Source: Bog-159 sp049516155 (lineage in GTDB: Bacteria; Acidobacteriota; Terriglobia; Bryobacterales; Bryobacteraceae). From it: a stretch of 64,000 bases of DNA. Numbering within the stretch: the stretch's first letter is position 1; every line of letters begins with the position of its first letter. Made by a program: the position numbers and the translations under genes. The DNA is taken from NCBI GenBank assembly GCA_049516155.1, contig JBEKTJ010000002.1, positions 74,114 through 138,113 of the forward strand, read 5' to 3'. The notes beneath the pieces are model-generated. The model was not told the origin of the DNA. It saw nothing but the letters and a program-made list of their open reading frames with translations, and searched no databases. This document shows, one piece after another, positions 27,022 through 35,929 of the stretch.

Positions 27022-27096
27022 ATGACCCTTCTGGCAGGATACGTCACGGCAGAACGAGCCACACGTGTCGATCCCATGCGCGCACTGCGGTGGGGT
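27022..27096 (+). pseudogene. Remnant of an orphan-permease C-terminus
   Basis: About 24 codons read LLAGYVTAERATRVDPMRAL then RWGE, the standard end of ADOP permeases (GYIPARRATRVDPMRALR). Nothing upstream in this frame continues the family, and the stop has been lost. It is a leftover of a sixth permease copy lying between the broken amidohydrolase and the next permease. It marks loss by deletion in this island. Confidence 0.65.
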
Positions 27097-27117
27097 GAGT
27101 CCGGCCATGCCCGCCGC

Positions 27118-29871
27118 CTACTCATAGCGCAAGGCGATTATGGGGTCGGTCCGCATGGCGCGTTTGGCCGGGATGTAACACGCAGCGGTGGCCACCAGCG
27201 TCACGAGTACGGCGACGCCGGCGAAGGTCACGGGGTCTACGGCGCTGACGCCAAACAGCAGGCTGCGCATGAGCTGCGTCAGCCCCAGCGCCGCGAACAC
27301 GCCAACTCCAACGCCAATCGCGGTGAGGCGCGCTCCTTCTCCCAAGATCAGGCGCACCACGTCGCCCGGTTGCGCACCGAGAGCCATCCGAATGCCCAAT
27401 TCGCGGGTGCGCTGCGAGACGGAATAAGAAAGCAGTCCATACAGCCCGACCATCGCCAGAATCAGCGCCAGCCCGGCGAAGCTCCCGATTAACAAGGAGG
27501 GGTAGCGGCGGAGAAAAACCGAGGGCGACTGCGCGATGATCTGATCCATGGTCGCCGGGGCAATCAGAATCAATTGGGGATCCGTATTCCGCAGGACGAC
27601 GCGGACAGCGCCGGTCAGGCCGGCTGGATCGCTTGCGGTGCGCACTGTATAAGTGATGAACGGACTCACATCCTGGAGGTACGGCGCGAAGAGAATCGGT
27701 TCATTGGCGCTGTCCAAACCGGCGTCTGCAATGTCTCCGACCACGCCGACGATCTGGCGGAACGGTTGCGTGGCTGAGTAAGTAAATTTAATGCGTTTTC
27801 CGATGGGGTTCTCATTCGGAAGATTTCGCTTGACCCACGCCTGGTTGACGATGACGCGCATAGGCGTGGAGGCGTTATCTTCGGAATCGCTGAAAAAGCG
27901 GCCCTCGACGAGCGGAATTCCCATGATGGAAAAGTAGCCGGAGGAGACGTCGCGGATATTGCATTCATTCTCCTGGCCCGTGGCCGTGGGATGGCCTTCA
28001 ATCGCGAAGCGGATGGTGTTGCCACCGCCGGTGAGCGGAACGACGCTGGTGGATGCTATTCCCACAACCCCCGGCAGAGCGCCAATGCGATTGGTGAACG
28101 CCCGGTCGAAACGGACGGCGTCGGCATCTTTGGGGTACGAACCCGGCAGCAGGAATATCGAGAAGGTCAGGAGGCGCCCGGTGGCGAAGCCGGGATTGCG
28201 ATCGAGCAGTGCCGTAAGGCTCTTCACCATCAAGCCCGCGCCGACCAGCAGTACCAGCGAGAAGGCAATCTCCGCGATCGCCAGCGCGTGGCGGAGCCGC
28301 GTACGAATTCCCCCCGCCGATCCGCGGCTTTCGTCCTTCAGCGTCGCGCCCACGTTACTATTGAACAGCTCGAGCGCGGGCGCCAGGCCGAAGGCGACAG
28401 CGGTGCAGATCATGGTCCCGAACAGAAATGCCAGCACCACGGGATCGACACGGGCGTCGCGCAGGAATGGCGTCGAATCGAGCAGGGCCTGGGGTATCGC
28501 GGCAATGAGCAGCTTCGTTCCCCACACCGCGATGAACAGGCCGAGCACGGCTCCTGCCGAAGCGAGGATCAAGCTTTCGGCCAGGAGCTGCAAAGTCAAC
28601 CGGCCGCGGCCGGCCCCGAGTGCGATGCGCACCGCGAATTCCCGCCGCCGGCCCGCCGCCCGCGCCATCAGCAGATTGGCGACATTGGCGCAAGCAATCA
28701 GCAGCACAAAACCCACGGCGCCGAACAGCACCATCAGCAGTGGCCGCACTCGACCGACGATGCGATCTCGCAGCGGAACCATCACGATCCGAATCGCGCC
28801 GTTTTGATGCGGGTAAGCGGCGGCAAGGCGCGAATTGATCAGGTCCATTTCGGACCTAGCCTGCACGGGAGTGGCGCGCGGAGCCAGGCGGCCGATGACG
28901 CGCATCCAGCGGAGGCTGCGCCGTGTGGCCATTTGCGGAGTGATATGCAGGGGCACCCAGATCTGCGCGTTCCCTCGCGGCGCGAATTCAAACTGGGGAG
29001 GAAGAACGCCGACGATGGTGACGCTATTGGAGTCAAGCTGGATGGAGCGGCCGACGACCTTCGGATCCGCGCCGAACCGGGTTCTCCACAAACGATAGTC
29101 GAGGATGGCGACATAGGGGCCGGCAGCGGCCTCTTCGCCGGCCTGGAAATCGCGTCCGAGCAGCGGTTTGACGCCGAGGGTGGAGAAGAAATTGGTTGTC
29201 GTCTGCGCGGCGAAGACAGTCTCCGCCTCGCCCGCGCCGCGCAGCGTGAAACCGTCTCCCGTGAACCCGGCGAACGATCCAAAGGTTTTCGACTGTGTCC
29301 TCCAGTCGAGGTAGTCGGGGTTAGATACGTTCCACGAGTCCAGGCTCAGGCTGTCGGATAATCCCTCTTGGCCGCGCACTTCGCCGATGGTGATCAGTCG
29401 GTCGGGCTGGGCATACGGCAGCGGCCGGAGCAAGGCGGCGTGGACCACCGAAAAGATGGCCGTATTGGCGCCCATCCCGAGGGCCAAAGTGAGAACAGCG
29501 ATCGCGGCGAAGCCTGGCGACTGGCATTGGGTGCGGAAGCCGAAGCGCAGGTCCCGCGCGAGATTCTCAATGAGCGTTACACGGCGCATATCGCGACATT
29601 CCTCCTGATATTGAGCCAGACCTCCGATCGCGCGCAACGCGGCCCTGCGGGCTTCGTCAGGCGCCAAGCCGGAGGCAGGGTTCTCCTCGATCTGCCGGTC
29701 GAGATGTAAGCGAAGTTCGGCTTCAAGCTCGCATTCCACCCCGCGCCGGCAGAACAGCGAACGAAGACGCAGACGGACTTTGCGCAAAGCTCGCACCTCA
29801 AACCTACCGGACCACCAGGCCGATCGCACCCGAGAGGCGGCTCCTTGGACCACATCGGTGGGCTTGGCCAT
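27118..29871 (-). CDS. Orphan MacB/FtsX-type permease with N-terminal extension (ADOP)
   Basis: A 917-residue permease, the longest of the island. The N-terminal extension includes RRGVECELEAELRLHLDRQI and APDEARRAALRAIGGL. Then come two MacB-like halves: AIAVLTLALGMGANTAIFSV, LLMARAAGRRREFAVRIALG, and in the second half VGLYGLLSYSVSQRTRELGI then RMALGAQPGDV. It ends MRTDPIIALRYE. The start at 29871 gives MAKPTDVVQG; the reading frame is uninterrupted. No PadR gene is directly attached, unlike the two plus-strand copies. Substrate unknown; such permeases are inferred to work in efflux or envelope traffic with an ATPase encoded elsewhere. Confidence 0.9.
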   Translation of the reverse strand: MAKPTDVVQGAASRVRSAWWSGRFEVRALRKVRLRLRSLFCRRGVECELEAELRLHLDRQIEENPASGLAPDEARRAALRAIGGLAQYQEECRDMRRVTLIENLARDLRFGFRTQCQSPGFAAIAVLTLALGMGANTAIFSVVHAALLRPLPYAQPDRLITIGEVRGQEGLSDSLSLDSWNVSNPDYLDWRTQSKTFGSFAGFTGDGFTLRGAGEAETVFAAQTTTNFFSTLGVKPLLGRDFQAGEEAAAGPYVAILDYRLWRTRFGADPKVVGRSIQLDSNSVTIVGVLPPQFEFAPRGNAQIWVPLHITPQMATRRSLRWMRVIGRLAPRATPVQARSEMDLINSRLAAAYPHQNGAIRIVMVPLRDRIVGRVRPLLMVLFGAVGFVLLIACANVANLLMARAAGRRREFAVRIALGAGRGRLTLQLLAESLILASAGAVLGLFIAVWGTKLLIAAIPQALLDSTPFLRDARVDPVVLAFLFGTMICTAVAFGLAPALELFNSNVGATLKDESRGSAGGIRTRLRHALAIAEIAFSLVLLVGAGLMVKSLTALLDRNPGFATGRLLTFSIFLLPGSYPKDADAVRFDRAFTNRIGALPGVVGIASTSVVPLTGGGNTIRFAIEGHPTATGQENECNIRDVSSGYFSIMGIPLVEGRFFSDSEDNASTPMRVIVNQAWVKRNLPNENPIGKRIKFTYSATQPFRQIVGVVGDIADAGLDSANEPILFAPYLQDVSPFITYTVRTASDPAGLTGAVRVVLRNTDPQLILIAPATMDQIIAQSPSVFLRRYPSLLIGSFAGLALILAMVGLYGLLSYSVSQRTRELGIRMALGAQPGDVVRLILGEGARLTAIGVGVGVFAALGLTQLMRSLLFGVSAVDPVTFAGVAVLVTLVATAACYIPAKRAMRTDPIIALRYE

Positions 29872-29970
29872 ACGCCTAGATTATCCGCAATTGTAGACGA
29901 TCATGGCATCGATTGGTTAGCCGGCTCCGGCAAGGATTTCGAGCGAAGCTATCGGCCTCCGGCTTCTATC

Positions 29971-30429
29971 TCAAATGGTGCTGCGGCGCTGCTCGCGCGC
30001 GGCCATTTGGGCCAGTTCGTCGCAACGGTTGTTGTCGGTGTGGGATGCGTGCCCCTTGGTCCAGGACCAGGTGGTCTTATGCACGGCCGCCGCTTCATCC
30101 AACTCCTCCCAGAGGTCCCGATTGACCACCGGCTTCTTCTCTTTGGTGGTCCAGTTGCGAAGCTTCCAGTTATGCACCCAAGTGGTGATGCCGTTCTTCA
30201 CATACTCCGAGTCGGTGACAACTTCCACTTCACACGGTTCTTTCAGCGCCTTTAGGCCTTCGATGGCGGCGGTCAGTTCCATACGATTGTTGGTGGTGTG
30301 CGGTGCGTATCCGTATAGCTCGCGCTTATGTTCGTTGTAGCGAAGGATGCACGCCCAGCCGCCACGGCCGGGGTTGCCTAGACAGGAGCCGTCAGTGACG
30401 ATCTTGACCTTCTTCACCGGACTCTTCAC
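29971..30429 (-). CDS. rnhA: Ribonuclease HI
   Basis: A 152-residue RNase H that cuts the RNA strand of RNA-DNA hybrids. The four catalytic carboxylates are visible: Asp13 (VTDGSCLGNPGRGGWA), Glu51 (NNRMELTAAIEGL), Asp73 (VVTDSEYVKNGI), and the last Asp in NNRCDELA, with the basic loop VHNWKLRNWTTKEKKPV and WSWTKGHASH. Length is typical of bacterial RNase HI. It follows dusB on the same strand after five bases, so the two housekeeping genes are co-transcribed. Confidence 0.95.
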   Translation of the reverse strand: MKSPVKKVKIVTDGSCLGNPGRGGWACILRYNEHKRELYGYAPHTTNNRMELTAAIEGLKALKEPCEVEVVTDSEYVKNGITTWVHNWKLRNWTTKEKKPVVNRDLWEELDEAAAVHKTTWSWTKGHASHTDNNRCDELAQMAAREQRRSTI

Positions 30430-30434
30430 CGGGC

Positions 30435-31445
30435 TCAGGCGGCCACCATTTCACGGTTGAAGAACTCGTCCACCAACTCCAGGATCTTGGCGCCTTCCAT
30501 CTCACGATATACGGCAGCCCGCAACTGCGCGCCGTGCCGCACGCCATGCGTGAAGTACGTGGCAAACTGCTTCATTTTGCCCACGCAATCCGGCTCCTGC
30601 CGTTCGATCAGCATAGCGTAGTAAGTGCGCATCATCCGGTAGCGATCCTGGTGACTGGGCTGATCGTAAGTGCCAGTCGCGAGATACTGCGCGATCTGGC
30701 GGAAGATCCACGGATTGGACGATGCCGCGCGGCCGATCATGACCGCGTCGCAGTTGGTCTGGGCCACCATGCCGACGGCGTCTTCCGGCGAGTTGATATC
30801 GCCGTTTCCGATCACCGGAATGCGCACGGCGGCCTTTACTTCGGCGATGCGCGTCCAATCCGCTTGGCCGCTATAGCCTTGCTCGCGGGTGCGCGGATGC
30901 AGCGCCAGCGCCGCCACTCCGCAATCCTCAGCCAGGCGCGCCAGACGGACTGCGACCAGTTCCCGATCGCTCCAACCGGCGCGGAACTTGATGGTCAGCG
31001 GAATGGAGATGGCCGCGCGCACCTCGCGCAGCAGCCGTTCCACGAGTGGAAGGTCGCGCAGCAGGCCGGAGCCGCCGTTGCATTTCACAACCTTGTTCAC
31101 GGGGCAGCCGAAGTTGAGATCCACCACGTCGAAACCCAGATCCTGGCAGACGCGGGCGGCATCGGCCATGACAGCGGGGTCGGCGCCGAACAACTGCGCG
31201 GTGATGGGCCGCTCCACCGGATCGAAGGCCAGATACTTCAGCAGCGTGCGAGTGGGCTTGCGCGCGCGCAACGAAGCGCTGACACCGTGCGAACTGGTGA
31301 ATTCGGTCATCAACAGGCCGCAACCGCCCAGGTTGCGAATGAAGCGGCGGAACACAGTGTCGGTGACACCGGCCATAGGGGCCAGCACGGTAGCCGGAGC
31401 TACGCGCACCGGTCCGATTGCGAATTGGGCTGGGAAGTGGAACAT
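30435..31445 (-). CDS. dusB: tRNA-dihydrouridine synthase (DusB family)
   Basis: A 336-residue FMN-dependent enzyme that reduces uridine to dihydrouridine in tRNA. The family signature is complete: VLAPMAGVTDTVFRRF, ITAQLFGADP, DVVDLNFGCPVNKVVKCNGG with the catalytic Cys114, IKFRAGWSD, LHPRTREQGYSGQADW, PVIGNGDINSPED and VMIGRAASSNPWIFRQI. The C-terminal helical domain is of normal size. First gene of a minus-strand pair with rnhA. Confidence 0.95.
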   Translation of the reverse strand: MFHFPAQFAIGPVRVAPATVLAPMAGVTDTVFRRFIRNLGGCGLLMTEFTSSHGVSASLRARKPTRTLLKYLAFDPVERPITAQLFGADPAVMADAARVCQDLGFDVVDLNFGCPVNKVVKCNGGSGLLRDLPLVERLLREVRAAISIPLTIKFRAGWSDRELVAVRLARLAEDCGVAALALHPRTREQGYSGQADWTRIAEVKAAVRIPVIGNGDINSPEDAVGMVAQTNCDAVMIGRAASSNPWIFRQIAQYLATGTYDQPSHQDRYRMMRTYYAMLIERQEPDCVGKMKQFATYFTHGVRHGAQLRAAVYREMEGAKILELVDEFFNREMVAA

Positions 31446-31541
31446 CGCCTGGATTACCTATTTTACCTGTTTTGTCCGGCGGTACACTGGAAACGGAAGC
31501 GCGTGCCGGTTCGTCCGACGGAATAGGGATATACGGACCAG

Positions 31542-32528
31542 ATGAAACCACTTCAAATAGGACTGCTCGTACTGGTTGGGGCACTGGGTGGCGCCCTGAT
31601 TATGAAGTTCACCCAGCGGCCGAAGCAGGTTGCCGCTCCGGTTTCGATTGCAAGCGCCGCCCCGGCGCCTGCGCCAGTAGCCTCAGCGCCAGCCCCTACC
31701 CCCTTAGAAAGCGCCCCACCCGCCGCGACACCCGCGCCGGAAGTTTCCGCGCCAAAGGAGACGCCGGCCAAAGTTGTGAAGATGCCGCACCACTCACAAC
31801 CGATGCTGCGGACACCATCCGCTGTGGCTCCAACTGTGACTACACCTGCGATCAAGGTCGCCCAGAATCAGCCGCCTGCGGATCCGGCGCCTGCCGCACC
31901 GCCGATCCAGGAATCCGCTGCACCTCCGATGAACCCCGAGCCGGCTCCCGCTCCCATAGCGCCTCCAGCGCCCGTTACCGAAGCGGTGGCTCCGCCGGCC
32001 CCCTCGGTCACCTTGCAGACGGGCATGACATTGCCGGTGCGCCTGGGTGAAAGCCTTTCGAGCGAACACAATCAGGCTGGCGACACATTCACAGGCACGC
32101 TGGATGCGCCCCTCTCCGCGGGCGGATTCGTGATCGCCGAGAAAGGCGCACACGTCGAAGGCCGCGTGGCGGAGGCGCAGAAATCCAACGTAAAAGGTAA
32201 AGCCACGCTAGCGCTGGAACTGACCAAACTGACTACGTCCGACGGGCAGCATGTGGACATAAAGACCGAGACCCTTCGGAAGCAATCCGAGAACATGGCC
32301 ACCGGAGACCAAGTGGGAATTGTGGCCGCCGCGGCGGGCATAGGAGCCATCATCGGGGCGCTTGCCGGAGGCGGCAAGGGCGCTGCCATAGGCGCGGGCG
32401 CGGGTGGTGCGGCGGGCGGCGGCGGAGTTGTGGCCACCCGCAATAAAGCGGTTACGCTGCCGACGGAGTCCAAGATCAGCTTTCGCCTGAGCGCGCCGGT
32501 TACTATTACCGAGCAGTTAAACCGGTAG
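31542..32528 (+). CDS. Membrane-anchored Pro/Ala-rich protein with glycine-zipper segment
   Basis: A 328-residue protein. An N-terminal helix (IGLLVLVGALGGALIMKF) anchors or exports it. Residues about 30-165 are Pro/Ala-rich and likely extended. A folded part follows: TLQTGMTLPVRLGESLSSEH, NQAGDTFTGTLDAPL, FVIAEKGAHVEGRVAEAQKS, which resembles the beta-rich domain of acidobacterial proteins of unknown function. Then a glycine zipper (GIGAIIGALAGGGKGAAIGA then GAGGAAGGGG) suggests membrane insertion, and a beta-strand tail ends ISFRLSAPVTITEQL. Periplasmic location is inferred. It stands alone, divergent from dusB. Confidence 0.75.
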   Translation: MKPLQIGLLVLVGALGGALIMKFTQRPKQVAAPVSIASAAPAPAPVASAPAPTPLESAPPAATPAPEVSAPKETPAKVVKMPHHSQPMLRTPSAVAPTVTTPAIKVAQNQPPADPAPAAPPIQESAAPPMNPEPAPAPIAPPAPVTEAVAPPAPSVTLQTGMTLPVRLGESLSSEHNQAGDTFTGTLDAPLSAGGFVIAEKGAHVEGRVAEAQKSNVKGKATLALELTKLTTSDGQHVDIKTETLRKQSENMATGDQVGIVAAAAGIGAIIGALAGGGKGAAIGAGAGGAAGGGGVVATRNKAVTLPTESKISFRLSAPVTITEQLNR

Positions 32529-32633
32529 CCCACAATTGTCTATCTTTCGATAGCACTTACTTCCCTGTAGATTCATGCCACACTATCAACGTGGAATCGG
32601 GCCGAAGGCTGCCGCAAATTCGGCGGGGGTTCT

Positions 32634-33689
32634 ATGTCGTCGACTGCACACGAGCCACCCTATTCCCGGACAAATCGGCAAGGCACGCAGATGTCTCGCG
32701 CCGAATGTTTTCGCGTATTGGGCCTGGACCACGCCGCCTCGTGGGAGGGGATCCGGCAGGCATACAAAGACCTTGTGCGCGTATGGCACCCGGATCGATT
32801 TCAGTCCGATCCCGAGTTGCAAGACCGAGCCGAGCAACAACTGCAGAGGATTAACGAAGCATACTTCACGCTTAAGAATTCGCGTGTTTTTGGAGAACGC
32901 CGCCCGGAACCCGCGCCGCCGCCCAAGCCGGCCGACCCCGCTCCTGCCGTCGTCGTCCCTCCGCGTCCTAGCGGTCCCGATCGGTTTCCGCGGAAAATTC
33001 AATTTCGCCGGCCGATAAAGGCCGTATGGTTGGGCTTGGTTTGTCTGGCGCCGCTGGCTATCGGCATCTTGCTGGCCGACGCACTTCGGGTTCCCGCCCT
33101 GGAATCTCTGATTCTTCAGGACGGTTCGTCCAGACCGACGATCCTGATGCCTTCGCGTATCGTTAGTCCCATTGGCGACGTACCCACCACGGCTGACGCA
33201 TTGTCGAGCTGGGCGCGCGGCGAGGCTATGGACCTTTGGAAGTCAATCCCGAAGATAGGAGAAAGACCGTCGGAGCGGCTAGCGGCGGCTGCCAAGGGCG
33301 CGGCCGGCCAGCGGGACTCGGCCCCGGTTGCGCCGGGGACGCCGGAAAACGGGACCGAAATGCTGCGCACCCGGATGTCCGGCGGAAGCGAGCTGTGGGT
33401 TTCAAACCGCACCAGCCAGGACGCTGTCGCCAAGCTGGTGGAGGCTGACACGGCATCGCCCGTTCGAGTTGTATACATCCAGGCGAAGAATAAGGTCTGC
33501 ATTCGGCACATCGCGCCGGGGCTGTACGATCTTTTGGCCGAAACCGGGGAGAATTGGGATCCGGATCGCGTCCGTTTTCAAACCAGGCGTCACCCACTGC
33601 AGAGAAGCGGGCCGTTTCAGTGCTTCGATGTGACTTCGATGCAGGGTACCTGGGGACCCAAATACAACATCGTGCTGGGAACCCGCTGA
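32634..33689 (+). CDS. J-domain protein with membrane anchor
   Basis: A 351-residue protein with a J domain at about residues 20-85: CFRVLGLDHAASWEGIRQAY, KDLVRVWHPDRF with the HPD at 52-54, and INEAYFTLKNSR. The HPD stimulates a DnaK-type ATPase. It lacks the Gly/Phe and zinc-finger parts of DnaJ. A Pro-rich linker and one hydrophobic helix (AVWLGLVCLAPLAIGILLAD) follow, then about 200 residues without a known domain, probably periplasmic if the J domain is cytosolic. ATG 32634 has a GGGGG run upstream; ATG 32691 is an alternative that begins right before the J domain. Confidence 0.8.
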   Translation: MSSTAHEPPYSRTNRQGTQMSRAECFRVLGLDHAASWEGIRQAYKDLVRVWHPDRFQSDPELQDRAEQQLQRINEAYFTLKNSRVFGERRPEPAPPPKPADPAPAVVVPPRPSGPDRFPRKIQFRRPIKAVWLGLVCLAPLAIGILLADALRVPALESLILQDGSSRPTILMPSRIVSPIGDVPTTADALSSWARGEAMDLWKSIPKIGERPSERLAAAAKGAAGQRDSAPVAPGTPENGTEMLRTRMSGGSELWVSNRTSQDAVAKLVEADTASPVRVVYIQAKNKVCIRHIAPGLYDLLAETGENWDPDRVRFQTRRHPLQRSGPFQCFDVTSMQGTWGPKYNIVLGTR

Positions 33690-33748
33690 AGAGTATTTTG
33701 ACGCAGATTTCTCAAAAGGAACATTACAGTCAATCTAAAGAGGATCAG

Positions 33749-34234
33749 ATGCAAATCAAGAAACTCGCTTTCCGAATGTTGCCGCTGGCAGTACTGTTGG
33801 GAGCGGTCAATCAGGTATGGGCGCAACCGAATTTCAGCGGCGAATGGAAGATGAACCCCGCTAAGAGCAATTTCGCTCCGTTGCCGCAGCCGGACAGGCT
33901 GGTCCGCAAGATCGTCCAGCACGACTCGCACTTGAAGATAAAGACGACTCAATTTGGCCAGCAACGCGAGATTGTCACCGACCTGGCCTACACCACGGAT
34001 GGCGCGGAGTGCAAGAATGTCATCCGCGGACAGGAGTTCACCGGTAGCGCGCAGTGGGATGGCGACGCGCTGTTGATTGAAAGCAAGCGTGAAGTACAGG
34101 GGATGGAAATCGTACAGCGGGAAAGCTGGACCCTTTCCACGGATGGGCAAACCCTCACGATTGCCAACCACGTCACGACGCCGCAGGGATCCTTCGACGT
34201 TACCATCGTTCTGGAAAAGCAACGACCCAGTTAG
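33749..34234 (+). CDS. Small secreted beta-rich protein, hypothetical
   Basis: A 161-residue protein with AGAGG before ATG 33749 and a signal peptide (LAFRMLPLAVLLGAVNQVWA). The mature part starts QPNFSGEWKMNPAKSNFAPL, a motif common in small acidobacterial secreted proteins of lipocalin-like character, and continues with alternating strands (SWTLSTDGQTLTIANHVTTP, FDVTIVLEK). Function is unknown. The upstream reading from 33554 overlaps the J-domain gene in another frame and is not used. Confidence 0.75.
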   Translation: MQIKKLAFRMLPLAVLLGAVNQVWAQPNFSGEWKMNPAKSNFAPLPQPDRLVRKIVQHDSHLKIKTTQFGQQREIVTDLAYTTDGAECKNVIRGQEFTGSAQWDGDALLIESKREVQGMEIVQRESWTLSTDGQTLTIANHVTTPQGSFDVTIVLEKQRPS

Positions 34235-34960
34235 AGGCGTCCGGAGGACACGTCACCGGCACGGTCAAAGCCCAACTCGTGTAGTGCGGCGCACAGATTA
34301 ACGATTATGGGTCGCATTGTGGGGCGGTCGATTCAGCCTAATGCCACATAGTTTTTCACCAGAGGATGCGGAATCGTTGTAGGATGTGCGCTAGCTTTGG
34401 GAGAGGCGGCTTGGGTTTGGAATCCGTTTCTCAGCCGTGGCGACGGCTTGAGTGCCGGGGAACCGGAGGGCGACGCTGCATGTTCGAGTTGAGACAGCCG
34501 GGCCGAAACCCATCGGCGCACTTGCTCAATCGGTTCCGCGCCATTAATGCCAGGTCGAATGTCGAAGACAGCATTCTCTGCCTCTCTCAGGAGCAAACGT
34601 AAGCCGGCTTCACGGCGCCGCGCGCCGCGATGCTTTATGTCCGGGCGTGAGGACTGGTGAACCAATGACGATAGCAGCACCAGCAAACCTAAGACCAGAA
34701 AATCTCTGTCGTCGGGTTCTACCGGCCCGCCCCGACTGCCTCCAAATCAGGAAGAGTGATTTGCGCCGTGCGACGGAGAAAAAGGGCCCGCTTGCCCGAG
34801 CGGGGGGTTGTTCGCCGTGCAGCTTAAATCTTCGCTTGCTCGATGAAATTCGCCGGTCAGTCTGTTCGATGTCGCCTCGCGCGCCGCGCAAGCGGGCCGG
34901 GCGTGCCCACGGGATGAGGGTGCAATAGCAGGCGCACGCCGTACACGCCTTTGAGGAGAA
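34235..34960. other. No recognisable gene (about 730 bp)
   Basis: Open frames here are short or lack motifs; the longest is a 117-codon minus-strand frame at 34333-34686 that is Arg/Ser/Pro-rich and looks like a shadow. GC-rich inverted segments occur around 34785-34905 (CCCGCTTGCCCGAGCGGGG, and CGCGCAAGCGGGCC) but with no terminator-like T-run. The following DUF433 remnant suggests this is old accessory sequence. Confidence 0.45.
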
Positions 34961-35180
34961 ATGGAAGACGTGGCGCAGGCTATCACAAGAGACCCGGATA
35001 CACTGCACGGTGTTCCCGTGTTCAGGGGGACGCGTGCCGGTCCGGACTCTGTTCGACTACCTGGAGGGCGGCGACACACTCGAAGACTTCCTGATCGGAT
35101 TCCCGACAGTTCCTCGCACTCTCGCGCTCGAAGCGCTGGAGGAAGCTAAGCACCTATTGCTTGCGGGTAGCCGCACGAAT
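34961..35180 (+). pseudogene. DUF433-family antitoxin-like gene with a 2-bp deletion
   Basis: ATG 34961 follows TTGAGGAGAA and reads AITRDPDTLHGVPVFRGTR, the DUF433 start. At about 35034 the sequence CGTGCCGGTC stands where CGTGTGCCGGTC is expected; two missing bases push the rest into another frame: VPVRTLFDYLEGGDTLEDFL, IGFPTVPRTLALEALEEAKH. DUF433 proteins are small DNA-binding-like proteins, many of them antitoxins paired with a PIN-like (DUF5615) toxin, which is not present here. The end merges with a second remnant, so the stop is not the original. Confidence 0.7.
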
Positions 35181-35912
35181 GTCATGCACCTTACGGCGAC
35201 GGTCGTCGATCCTGAAGGCAATTTCGATCTGACCAAATATTGCTCCGGAATCCTACATCCTTAGCGCGATGTTATGGGACCTACCTGATTAATGGAAAGG
35301 ACGCGATCCCAACCGCTCACAAGCGGCTTGAAGTAGGAAGCGAAAACATCGAAGATGTGGTTCTTACCTTGGATGTCGGCGCCGCGCTGCGGGACGCCTC
35401 GCCTTCGAGGGTCCGCCTCCCGCAAATCTCGCTCAAATCGAAGTCGGCCTGCGCGATCCCGATGGGAACAAGATACGCTTTGGCCCGAGGCCCGGCAAGC
35501 CGAAGAAGACAGTGGCTTCACGCTGGGCGAAGTCGGCGCGGATGTCTACAAGGTCGTGGTGGGCGGCTTGCCGGACGGCTACTATGTGAAGTCCATCCCG
35601 TATCGGCGATTCGGGAATTGCAGGGCTCCGGCGTCGATGCAACGAACGGCATAGGCGCCAGCCTGCGCCCGGCGCTACGGTTCTGTTGGTCCCACTTACG
35701 AAGATGTCACTGCCCGCCAATATGGCCGCTTTGTCCTCTAGGCTATCGAGCCGGGCGATTACAAGCTTTACGCCTGGGAAGAGGAACCCGAAGATTATAT
35801 GGTATTGAAGGCGGTGGAGGATCTCGCCCGCTCCGTGCACATCCAAGAAGGCAGCGGCGAGAAAGCCGAGCTGACGCTGATCCCCGCGAAGCCGCCCGCG
35901 CCGGTGCCATAA
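35180..35912 (+). pseudogene. Carboxypeptidase-regulatory-like domain protein, heavily frameshifted
   Basis: Pieces of one secreted beta-sandwich protein occur in all three forward frames: LTATVVDPEGNFDLT (about 35190-35235), PESYILSAMLW, HKRLEVGSENIEDVVLTLDV (35311-35375), IEVGLRDPDGNKIRFGPRPG (about 35425), EVGADVYKVVVGGLPDGYYV (about 35530), and the closing IEPGDYKLYAWEEEPEDYM with the Lys/Pro tail to TAA at 35910-35912. The order is that of the C-terminal part of Solibacter-type carboxypeptidase-regulatory-like proteins. At least four lesions separate them. Because one frame stays open into fadJ, a naive start for that gene at 35240 is wrong. Confidence 0.65.
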
Positions 35913-35929
35913 TGGATCGGATCAATCCT

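Noticed and set aside
32541..32554. CTATC-TTTC-GATAG hairpin after the glycine-zipper gene as a terminator
   Set aside because: The stem is only five AT-rich pairs with no T-run, too weak to support.
34333..34686. 117-codon minus-strand ORF
   Set aside because: Arg/Ser/Pro-rich, no binding site, no motif; typical of an antisense frame in GC-rich DNA.
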